Source: Microbacterium rhizomatis (GTDB lineage: Bacteria > Actinomycetota > Actinomycetes > Actinomycetales > Microbacteriaceae). From it: 64,000 nt of DNA. Location: contig NZ_VYSA01000005.1 in assembly GCF_008710745.1 (NCBI RefSeq), positions 62,001-126,000 of the forward strand, in the 5' to 3' direction. Below, in pieces: positions 9,354-16,082 of this stretch; position 1 is the first letter of the stretch; each line of letters begins with the position of its first letter. The notes beneath the pieces were generated by a model that was not told the DNA's origin, did not search any database, and saw only the letters and a list, made by a program, of their open reading frames with translations. Both the position numbers and the translations under genes were made by a program.

Positions 9354-9430
9354 TTCCGCGAGACCGGATAGACGCAACGAGACGGGGTGCGTTCGTCGGT
9401 GTCTCGTGGCGCCTATCCGGTCTCGCGGAA
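9354..9430. repeat. Palindromic repeat family A, copy 2
   Basis: Thirty-base arms (9354-9383 and 9401-9430) pair with two mismatches around a 17-base loop almost identical to that of copy 1. It lies between the start of the amidohydrolase gene and the 3' end of the aminotransferase fusion gene. Both copies have the same loop orientation, so they form direct repeats around one gene. Confidence 0.9.
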
Positions 9431-9471
9431 TGCGGGGCGGGGCGCGGCGCGGGGTGCGGCGCGGGTGCGGC

Positions 9472-12336
9472 TCACCAGCCGGTCTCGAGCACCCGCTCCA
9501 GCATGTCGACGAAGTAGTCGGCCGAATCCTGCGACAGGCACAGCGGGGGTTTGATCTTGAGCACGTTCTGGTGGTCGCCGGTGGGCTGCATGATCACGCC
9601 GAGCTCGAGCAGGCGGTCGCAGATGGCAGCGGTCTCTTCGCGGGCCGGCTCGAGTGTCGTACTGTCGCGCACGAATTCCAGCCCGAGGTAGAGTCCCTGC
9701 CCGTGCACTGTTCCGACGAGCGGATGCCTGCTGACGAGAGCCTCGAGCCGGCGCTTCAGGTGCGCACCGACGACGCGCGCGTTCTCCTGCAGCCCCTCCT
9801 CCTGGATGACGTCGAGCACGGTGAGGCCGACCACCGACGAGAGCGGTGAACCGCCCGTGGAGGAGAAGAAGTAGCCCTGCGTGCGATAGCGGTCCGCGAT
9901 CTCACGGCGCGTGATCACCGCGCCCAGGGGGAACCCGGCACCGATCGACTTCGCGACGGCGACGATGTCGGGAACGACGCCCTGCTGCTGGAAGCCCCAG
10001 AACCACGAGCCCAGGCGGCCGAACCCCACCTGCACCTCGTCGGCGATCGCGAGACCGCCGAGGTCGCGCACTGTCGCGTAGACCTCGCGGAGGTAGCCGT
10101 CGGGCAGCTGCACGCCGCCGGCGTTGCCGTAGAACGTCTCGCTGAGGAAGGCGGCCGGCGCGTGTCCGCCCGCGGCGAGCGCGCGCAGACGCTCGGCGGC
10201 CTCGGGGGCGTAGGCCGCAGCATCCGGCCCCCGATGGCGACCTCGGTATGCGTTGGCCGCCTCGACCGTATGCACCCAGTCGGGGCGGGTCTGGAGGGCG
10301 TCGGGGTTGTCGGCGATCGAGGTCGAGACCGCATCGCTCGCATACGTCCAGCCGTGGTAGGCCTCGGCCATCGCGACGACGTCGCGCCGGCCCGTCGCGG
10401 CCAGTGCGAGGCGGATGGCGAGATCGACCGCCTCCGAGCCGGAGTTGACGAAGAAGACGGTGTCGAGTTCGTCGGGAAGGGTCTCGGCCAGACGCTCGCC
10501 GTAGCGCGTGATCGCGGCGTACTGGAAGCGCGAGTTCGTGTTCAGCAGGCGGCTCTGACGCGTGAGCGCCTCGGCGATGCGCGGGTGCGCGTGACCGACC
10601 GACGCGACGTTGTTCACCATGTCGAGGTACACGCGTCCCTCGACATCGGCGAGGTATTCGCGCCAGCCTCGCTCGATCCGCGGCGGAGAGGCGTAGTAGT
10701 GCTCCTGCACCCCCGCCACGACGGCTTCCCGGCGGTCGAGCAGGCGGTCGTCCGCACCGTTCGCGAGTGGGGAATGGATGCCGAGGGCCGAGGTGGCATC
10801 CCCGATGAACGGTGCCCAGCCTGCGAGTTCGCTCGCCCGGATGGTGTCGGGCACGGGTGGTCCGCCGGCGCGGGTCAGAAGCACGCGGATCCGCACCCGG
10901 GCGGGGATCTCGGGGGCGGGCGCATCGACCGACAGCACGGCATCCGCATGCCTCGCGACGAGGGTGGCTCCGCTCGTTGTGACACCCGGCAGCCGCAGGG
11001 TCGTCGGCTCGGCGAACCACACCGACGCGGCGGTGGGGATCGTGGCCGGCTCGCTCGGAGTGCGCGCGGGTGCGCCCAGGAGCGCCGGCCGGAGAGCGGG
11101 CAGCACGACTGCGCGGGCGCCCCGGTCGAGCAGCTGCTGCGCTGCGCGCTCGACCGCGTCGTCGCCCAGCCACGCGCCCTCGTCGGCGAGGGGCGACTGC
11201 GTCGCCGCGTCGAGCACGACCACACCATCGGTGAAAGGGAGCACGGGCGCGGCGTCCCACTCCGGCGGCCCGGCAGCGGCGAAACCCAGCGCGGCCCGGA
11301 TCTGCGCGGTCACCACCTCGATCGGCGCCGCGATGGCTCGGCGCAGGATCTCGAACTCGCGGTCGAGGGCCCCGCTGGCGTAATCGTTGTCGTCGTCGAG
11401 CCGCACCTGCTGGCGCCCGCTCAGCACGAGCACCGCGCCCCGCAGCACGACGAGGGGCCACAGGGCGGTGACTTCGGCCTCCGACAGGGGGCGGCGGGCA
11501 TGGAAGGCGGCGATCGCGGGCAGCGTGGTGAGGTACGAGGCATCCGCGTGGTGCAGCACCGACGACACCGTCACGGCGATCTCTCCGACAGCCCAGGAAT
11601 CGATCACGTCGCCGAAATCGATCACCGCGTCGGGGAGGGTCGCCGGGCCGCTCGGCCGCAGCACGTTGTCGTCGGTGACGTCGAAGTGGCCGAGCTGGCG
11701 GGGCAGCTGTTCGGTTACGGGCTCCAGCGCCGCGCCCGCCCGCGCGGTCGCGCGGGAGACGATCTCACGGATCGCCTCGTCCGGTTCGGTCTGCAGCAGA
11801 TCGGAGATCACCCGCTCGGCGTGCCGCAGATCCCACTGGAGCACCCGACCCGATGCGGGGTGCTCGGCCTCCGCCAGCGCGATGCTCACCGCGGCCGACA
11901 GCTCGCCCAGCCGCTCGACCATCCGAGGCGACAGATATCCCGATCCCGTGAGCGTCGAGCCCGATACGAATGAGATGATCCGCGCGTGCAGGCGACCCTG
12001 CGTCGTCTCCCACCACCCCGACATCGCGCCGGACGCGCCTTCGACGATGCGCGGGATGCGCAGCGGCGGATGCCGGCGAGCAACGGTCTCGGCCGCGGCA
12101 TCCTGCATCTCGATCTCGAGCTCGCTGAAGACCGGGTTGCTGATCTTCAGCACACCGAGTGGCTCGGCATCACCGACGCGGCGCACCAGGAAGTTCTGGT
12201 CCTGCTGGCTGCCCAGCGCCTGCAGCGTCGCGTTCAGAGCGAATCTCGAGCGCACGAGCTGCTCCGCTTCGGCGAGCGGGAGAGTGGGCGTGGGCAGCTC
12301 GCTGCAGGAGAAGTAGTCGAACAGCGCATCGGTCAT
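9472..12336 (-). CDS. Fusion of aminoglycoside-phosphotransferase-like kinase and class III aminotransferase
   Basis: A 954-residue protein of three parts. Residues about 1-340 form an APH/choline-kinase-type phosphotransferase with HFDVTDDN (catalytic loop HxDxxxxN) and VIDFGDVID (metal motif). Residues about 350-530 are a low-similarity linker that I cannot assign. Residues about 540-954 are a class III PLP aminotransferase: VNSGSEAVDLAIRLAL, IADEVQVGFGRLG and VAVAKSIGAGFPLG, with Lys796 as the expected PLP lysine. Known relatives include APH-M23-aminotransferase fusions and the phospholyases for O-phosphoethanolamine/phosphohydroxylysine. A kinase making the phospho-amine that the PLP domain then processes is an attractive inference, not shown. 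It is a single-gene unit. Confidence 0.88.
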   Translation of the reverse strand: MTDALFDYFSCSELPTPTLPLAEAEQLVRSRFALNATLQALGSQQDQNFLVRRVGDAEPLGVLKISNPVFSELEIEMQDAAAETVARRHPPLRIPRIVEGASGAMSGWWETTQGRLHARIISFVSGSTLTGSGYLSPRMVERLGELSAAVSIALAEAEHPASGRVLQWDLRHAERVISDLLQTEPDEAIREIVSRATARAGAALEPVTEQLPRQLGHFDVTDDNVLRPSGPATLPDAVIDFGDVIDSWAVGEIAVTVSSVLHHADASYLTTLPAIAAFHARRPLSEAEVTALWPLVVLRGAVLVLSGRQQVRLDDDNDYASGALDREFEILRRAIAAPIEVVTAQIRAALGFAAAGPPEWDAAPVLPFTDGVVVLDAATQSPLADEGAWLGDDAVERAAQQLLDRGARAVVLPALRPALLGAPARTPSEPATIPTAASVWFAEPTTLRLPGVTTSGATLVARHADAVLSVDAPAPEIPARVRIRVLLTRAGGPPVPDTIRASELAGWAPFIGDATSALGIHSPLANGADDRLLDRREAVVAGVQEHYYASPPRIERGWREYLADVEGRVYLDMVNNVASVGHAHPRIAEALTRQSRLLNTNSRFQYAAITRYGERLAETLPDELDTVFFVNSGSEAVDLAIRLALAATGRRDVVAMAEAYHGWTYASDAVSTSIADNPDALQTRPDWVHTVEAANAYRGRHRGPDAAAYAPEAAERLRALAAGGHAPAAFLSETFYGNAGGVQLPDGYLREVYATVRDLGGLAIADEVQVGFGRLGSWFWGFQQQGVVPDIVAVAKSIGAGFPLGAVITRREIADRYRTQGYFFSSTGGSPLSSVVGLTVLDVIQEEGLQENARVVGAHLKRRLEALVSRHPLVGTVHGQGLYLGLEFVRDSTTLEPAREETAAICDRLLELGVIMQPTGDHQNVLKIKPPLCLSQDSADYFVDMLERVLETGW

Positions 12337-12552
12337 GGTGGGCTCCGGGTCGCACGATCATGGCGGGCGGGTCATGGCTCGCGGACGACGCCGATGCCCC
12401 ACCAGACCTACCGTAGGAGAACGTGCCGGACGCGGGACAGCCGCATCCGGAATGTCAAGTACCCGGCGATCGCGATGATGCGGGTCTACCGTCGCAGCAG
12501 CGAGATCGATGGGCTGCGCAGGCGCTCGGTTCGCTCGAGCGGAGGAGACGAC

Positions 12553-12702
12553 ATGGATCAGTCAGCGCGCGAGAACGACAAGCCGGCTTCAGGCCCGGCC
12601 GAAGAGCACGGGAAGGCCGATGAGACCGAGTCGCACCTCAGCGAGTCGGTGCCCGACACGACGGACGAGAACGACCGGCCGGTCGACAACCCGTCCGGGT
12701 GA
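12553..12702 (+). CDS. Small acidic hydrophilic protein, unknown function
   Basis: A 49-residue ORF, almost certainly translated: GGAGGAG sits 6 bases upstream of the ATG. The sequence is disordered, rich in Asp, Glu, Ser and Pro, with no Cys, no hydrophobic core and the C-terminus DNPSG. I recognise no domain. It is divergent from the aminotransferase fusion and followed by a strong hairpin. Confidence 0.7.
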   Translation: MDQSARENDKPASGPAEEHGKADETESHLSESVPDTTDENDRPVDNPSG

Positions 12703-12714
12703 GAGAAAGCGCAT

Positions 12715-12749
12715 CATCATGCACCCGCCGATGCGGCGGGTGCATGATG
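12715..12749 (+). terminator. Perfect 16-bp hairpin before the PLDc_N gene
   Basis: Arms 12715-12730 and 12734-12749 pair perfectly with a 3-base loop (ATG). It follows the small acidic protein gene by 12 bases and ends next to the GGAG ribosome site of the following gene. There is no T-run after the stem, so termination is possible but attenuation of translation is equally plausible. Confidence 0.6.
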
Positions 12750-12754
12750 GAGCA

Positions 12755-12970
12755 ATGAGCCGCAGGAACTTCTCAGAAGTCAGCACTCCGGGCCGCATCG
12801 GCATCGTCGTCGGGGGCATCGTGCAGGTGGCGTTCGCATTCCTGGCGTTCTGGGACCTCTGGCATCGCCCCGCCGCGAACGTCAAAGGGCCCAAACTCGC
12901 GTGGGTGCCCGTGCTCTTGGTGAACTGGATCGGCCCCGCGTCGTACTTCCTGTTCGGCATCAAGCGCTGA
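12755..12970 (+). CDS. Small membrane protein with phospholipase D N-terminal (PLDc_N)-type domain
   Basis: A 71-residue protein with two membrane helices: GIVVGGIVQVAFAFLAFWDLW and LAWVPVLLVNWIGPASYFLF. The ending KLAWVPVLLVN-IGPASYFLFGIKR matches the PLDc_N pattern, a short two-helix module also found alone in many actinobacteria. No catalytic domain is attached, so an enzymatic role is not implied. GGAG lies 3 bases before the ATG, directly after the hairpin. Its stop overlaps the convergent PfkB gene by 11 bases. Confidence 0.75.
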   Translation: MSRRNFSEVSTPGRIGIVVGGIVQVAFAFLAFWDLWHRPAANVKGPKLAWVPVLLVNWIGPASYFLFGIKR

Positions 12971-13859
12971 GTGCCCCCGGCCGCCGTGAGAGCGGCCGTC
13001 CGCCGACGATCGCGACCGAGCGTGCGGCGATCTCGGCGCCGAACCGGGCGGCGGTGATGTCGTCGGACCCCGCGGCCCAGCGCGCGAGGAACCCGGCGCA
13101 GAACGCGTCTCCGGCTCCGGTCGGGTCGACCACGGTGGCGGATGCTGCCGCCACCCGCACTCCGTCCACCATCGCCCCGTCGCGACCCAGCGTGAGCACG
13201 ACCGTCGCGATGTCGAGGGCAGCGCACACCTCACCGGGCTCGACGAGCCCGGTGAGGGCCTGGCCTTCGGCGAGGGTCGCGATGAGAAGGTCTGCTCCGG
13301 CGATCACGGCGAGGAATCTCGCCGCACCGAGCGCGGCGATGTAGGAGACCGAACCCGGGTTGACCGAGACGGTCGATCCGGCACCCTTCGCGCGTCGGAT
13401 CAACCGCTCGAACGCCGCACCGTCGGAGGCGGCCATCGTGTGCCCCGTGAGGTGCACGTGGCCGCCGAGCAGGTCGTCGCCGATCGCGTCGAGATCGAGC
13501 AGGGTGTTCGCGCCGCGGTCGGTGAGGAGCGACCGCCGGTCGCCGTCGACGACCACGACGATCGTGCCGGTCGGCGCGTCGACGGGCTGGAGGCGGGTCT
13601 GGACGCCCGGGAGCAGCGCGGCGTGACGGTCGAGGTCGGAGGCGGCCACCGCGCCGACGAAAGACACGGGTCCGACGGAGGACACCGTGCGACCGATCGC
13701 ACCCAGCCACGCCGCAGTGTTGGCGGCCGATCCGCCGGCGACGCGACGGATGGTGCTGGGCGTGTCGGTGTCGGGCAGGATCGGGCCGGAGGGGATGACG
13801 ACGATGTCATCGATCACGTCGCCGACGACGAGGATCTTGCGGCCCGCTCCTGCGCTCAC
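12960..13859 (-). CDS. psuK: PfkB-family carbohydrate kinase, probable pseudouridine kinase
   Basis: About 299 residues of ribokinase fold. The N-terminus KILVVGDVIDDIVVIPSG and the C-terminal DPTGAGDAFCAGFLARW (ATP/anion-hole motif with catalytic Asp) are diagnostic. I chose GTG 13859, which overlaps the psuG stop; ATG 13874 is an in-frame alternative five codons upstream. Coupling to a pseudouridine-5'-phosphate glycosidase makes pseudouridine the likely substrate: the kinase makes pseudouridine-5'-phosphate and PsuG splits it to uracil and ribose-5-phosphate. The gene symbol rests on this neighbourhood, because PfkB sequences alone do not fix the substrate. Confidence 0.82.
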   Translation of the reverse strand: MSAGAGRKILVVGDVIDDIVVIPSGPILPDTDTPSTIRRVAGGSAANTAAWLGAIGRTVSSVGPVSFVGAVAASDLDRHAALLPGVQTRLQPVDAPTGTIVVVVDGDRRSLLTDRGANTLLDLDAIGDDLLGGHVHLTGHTMAASDGAAFERLIRRAKGAGSTVSVNPGSVSYIAALGAARFLAVIAGADLLIATLAEGQALTGLVEPGEVCAALDIATVVLTLGRDGAMVDGVRVAAASATVVDPTGAGDAFCAGFLARWAAGSDDITAARFGAEIAARSVAIVGGRPLSRRPGALSA

Positions 13860-14764
13860 GCCGTCGCGGCCCACGCGGTTGCGATCTGCCCGGCGACACG
13901 CACGTTGTTGAGGGCGAGGTCGAGGTTGACCTCGAGGCTGCGTCCGTCCGACAGCTCGACGATCCGCAGCAGCAGGAAGGGCGTGACTGCCTTGCCGTGG
14001 ATGCCGGCGGCATCGGCCTCGGCGAGGGCTTGCGCGAGCACGCGGTCATGCTCCTGCGGATCCCACTGCCGGTCGAGGGGCACGGGATTGGCGACGACGA
14101 TTCCCTGACCTCGACCGAGAGCATCCTGAGCCCGCATGATGGCCGCGACCTCGGCGGCGGTGTCGACGGACCAGTCGAGGGTGTGGGCGCTCTCGCGGAG
14201 CCAGAAGCTCGGGAACACTGTGGTGCCGAACCCGACGACCGGCACGCTGAGCGATTCGAGTCGCTCGAGCGTCGCGGCGATGTCGAGCACCGATTTGACG
14301 CCTGCGCTCACGACCGTGATCGGGGTGACGGCGAGAATCGACAGGTCGGCGGACTCATCGAAGCTGTCGCTCGCGCCGCGGTGCACACCGCCCAGTCCGC
14401 CGGTCGCGAAGACCCGGATGCCGGCGAGAGCTGCCAGGTGCGAGGTCGCGGCGACCGTCGTGGCGGCATGGCCGCCCCGGGCGGCGATGATCGGCAGATC
14501 GCGAACGCTCGCCTTTGCCAGATCGTCATCGGCGATGCGCCGCACGCCGTCGGCGTCGAGGCCGATGCGCGCGACGCCGTCGAGCACGGCGATCGTCGCC
14601 GGCGTCACGCCTTCGGCGCGCAGCATCTCTTCGAATTCGACCGCAGCCTCGTAATTGCGCGGACGCGGAAGACCGTGCGAGATGATCGTCGATTCGAGTG
14701 CGACGACCGGGCGATTATCGGAAAGGGCGTTCGCGACTTCGGGCGCGACGACGACAGCACTCAT
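13856..14764 (-). CDS. psuG: Pseudouridine-5'-phosphate glycosidase
   Basis: A 302-residue protein of the PsuG/IndA family, full length. VVALESTIISHGLPRPRN is the family N-terminal signature, followed by GVTPATIAVLDG, the active-site Lys region and GVHRGASDSFDESADL. It cleaves the C-glycosidic bond of pseudouridine-5'-phosphate in the cytoplasm, allowing salvage from RNA turnover. It is the first gene of a two-gene operon with the PfkB kinase; stop and next start overlap as GTGA. Confidence 0.93.
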   Translation of the reverse strand: MSAVVVAPEVANALSDNRPVVALESTIISHGLPRPRNYEAAVEFEEMLRAEGVTPATIAVLDGVARIGLDADGVRRIADDDLAKASVRDLPIIAARGGHAATTVAATSHLAALAGIRVFATGGLGGVHRGASDSFDESADLSILAVTPITVVSAGVKSVLDIAATLERLESLSVPVVGFGTTVFPSFWLRESAHTLDWSVDTAAEVAAIMRAQDALGRGQGIVVANPVPLDRQWDPQEHDRVLAQALAEADAAGIHGKAVTPFLLLRIVELSDGRSLEVNLDLALNNVRVAGQIATAWAATA

Positions 14765-14803
14765 ATGTTCATCATCGTCGGTGCCGACGAGGAGGCGCGA
14801 CGG

Positions 14804-15154
14804 TCAGTGAGCAGCTTCGTAGGCGTCCATGACGGATGCCGGAACCCGGCCTCGTTCCGAGACCGTATGACCGTTCTCCTTGGCCCACGCGCGAACGGCC
14901 GAGAAGTCTTTCTGGCCCGTGCGGCGACGCTTTGCTGCGGAGTTCGCACCCGAGGTGCTCCGGCTGCTGGAGATGGACCGCGCGGCCGAGATGTAGGGCT
15001 GCCACGCTGCGCGCAGAGCTTCGGCGTTCTCTTGAGTGAGGTCGATCTCATACGCGACGCCGTCGAGGGAGAAGAGGACCGTTTCGCCCGATCCGACCTC
15101 GATGACGGTGCCGTCGAGATCGTCGATGAGCTGATGAACGATTTTGCGAGTCAT
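14804..15154 (-). CDS. lsr2: Lsr2-type nucleoid-associated protein
   Basis: A 116-residue actinobacterial H-NS-like protein that bridges DNA and silences AT-rich genes. The N-terminal dimerisation domain starts MTRKIVHQLIDDLDG and continues with VSFSLDG-type strands and YEIDLTQENA. A flexible Arg/Ser linker follows. The C-terminal domain RAWAKENGHTVSERGRVP carries the RGR minor-groove hook. The frame extends upstream, but homology and a TAAACT box 7 bases before the ATG support this start. There is no Shine-Dalgarno site, so translation is probably leaderless. Confidence 0.93.
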   Translation of the reverse strand: MTRKIVHQLIDDLDGTVIEVGSGETVLFSLDGVAYEIDLTQENAEALRAAWQPYISAARSISSSRSTSGANSAAKRRRTGQKDFSAVRAWAKENGHTVSERGRVPASVMDAYEAAH

Positions 15155-15161
15155 GAATTGC

Positions 15162-15167
15162 AGTTTA
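15162..15167 (-). promoter_or_regulatory. Leaderless-type -10 box of lsr2
   Basis: TAAACT on the minus strand lies 7 bases from the lsr2 ATG. The surrounding 60 bases are noticeably richer in A+T than the rest of the window, which would also suit autoregulation by Lsr2 binding; that is inference. Confidence 0.5.
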
Positions 15168-15256
15168 TCGGCGGTGGACGAATTCGGAGCAGAATTCCGT
15201 GCGCACAATTCGATGGAGAGAGTTTCCCTTTTCCGTTCGTCGCCATGTCTCGGGAA

Positions 15257-15293
15257 GGGCGCCCCGCGAGGGGTGGTTCGTCGCGGGGCGCCC
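15257..15293 (-). terminator. Perfect 13-bp GC hairpin after the Ogt-like gene
   Basis: Arms 15257-15269 and 15281-15293 pair perfectly around an 11-base loop. It begins 20 bases past the stop of the Ogt-like gene and lies upstream of lsr2 on the same strand, so it probably separates the two transcripts. No long T-run follows. Confidence 0.65.
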
Positions 15294-15313
15294 ATGGGCG
15301 AAGCGCCGGCGGC

Positions 15314-15865
15314 CTACTCGCCGGCGCCCCGTCGTGCGCCGGCCGTTTCGAGGTCGAGCAGGAATCGCTTCACGTCCGGCCGGCCGCCGTATTCGCCGAG
15401 AGAGCCGTCCGCACGGATCACCCGGTGCACCGGTACGACGATCGAGAACGGGGTGTTCGCGCACGCCGTACCCACTGCGCGCGCCGCGCGCGGACTGCCC
15501 GCCGCGATCGCGACCTCGCCGTACCCGGCCGTCTCGCCATAGGGGATTTCACACACGGCCTCGAGTGCCGTCCGCGTGAATCCGCGGACGAATCTCCAGT
15601 CCAGCCGGAGATCGAACCTCGTGCGCGTCCCCGCGAAGTACTCGTCGAGCTGAGCGGCCGCCTCCGGCGCGATGTCGTCATCTTCCACGGGGGTACGGCC
15701 GAGCGTGTGAGCGAGCCGTTCGAGCTCGCGCTCGACGGAGGCGTGGAGGGGGTGCGCCGTGATGATCCCCGCATCCGCATCGGAAAGACCGGGATCCGCA
15801 AGAGCCGCCACCACCAGCACATCGCCGACGGGGGAGGGGATCAGGCGGAAGCGGCTTTCGGTCAT
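15314..15865 (-). CDS. Ogt/MGMT-family protein lacking the catalytic cysteine (alkyltransferase-like)
   Basis: A 183-residue protein with the full two-domain Ogt layout: N-terminal domain (FRLIPSPVGDVLVVAAL) and DNA-binding C-terminal domain (IPYGETAGYGEVA, the helix-turn-helix, and the GEYGGRPDVKRFLLDLE end). The active-site block that should read PCHRV is PVHRV, with Val146 encoded by GTG. Methyl transfer to cysteine is therefore not possible. Short alkyltransferase-like proteins with Trp or Ala here bind O6-alkylguanine and recruit nucleotide excision repair; this longer Val version may do the same. It is divergent from the helicase-like gene. Confidence 0.85.
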   Translation of the reverse strand: MTESRFRLIPSPVGDVLVVAALADPGLSDADAGIITAHPLHASVERELERLAHTLGRTPVEDDDIAPEAAAQLDEYFAGTRTRFDLRLDWRFVRGFTRTALEAVCEIPYGETAGYGEVAIAAGSPRAARAVGTACANTPFSIVVPVHRVIRADGSLGEYGGRPDVKRFLLDLETAGARRGAGE

Positions 15866-15978
15866 ACGTCCATCTTGACGCCGTGCGCGGACCGGTATCG
15901 GGCCGGCCCGACGATCAGTGGATGGTCGGTGGCCGGATGCGGCTGGGGAGGAATCGCTGGTCAAAACGGCGTGTCGCC

Positions 15979-16028
15979 GACCCGCGGCATCCGGGCAATA
16001 CGGCGAAACCCGCCCGGGATGCCGGGTC
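15979..16028. repeat. Imperfect long hairpin between divergent genes
   Basis: Arms 15979-15996 and 16012-16028 pair with small bulges; each contains GCATCC or GGATGC. The element lies in the 217-base spacer between the divergent Ogt-like and helicase-like genes, so it is not placed as a terminator. No second copy was found by eye. Confidence 0.5.
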
Positions 16029-16082
16029 GCCGTCCCGCGCGCGCTTAGGGTGTGTCGTGTGTGGCGAGCTGATGGTAGTGCC

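Noticed and set aside
10162..11973. 603-codon plus-strand open frame over the aminotransferase fusion
   Set aside because: The reverse strand encodes an intact APH and class III aminotransferase with all motifs.
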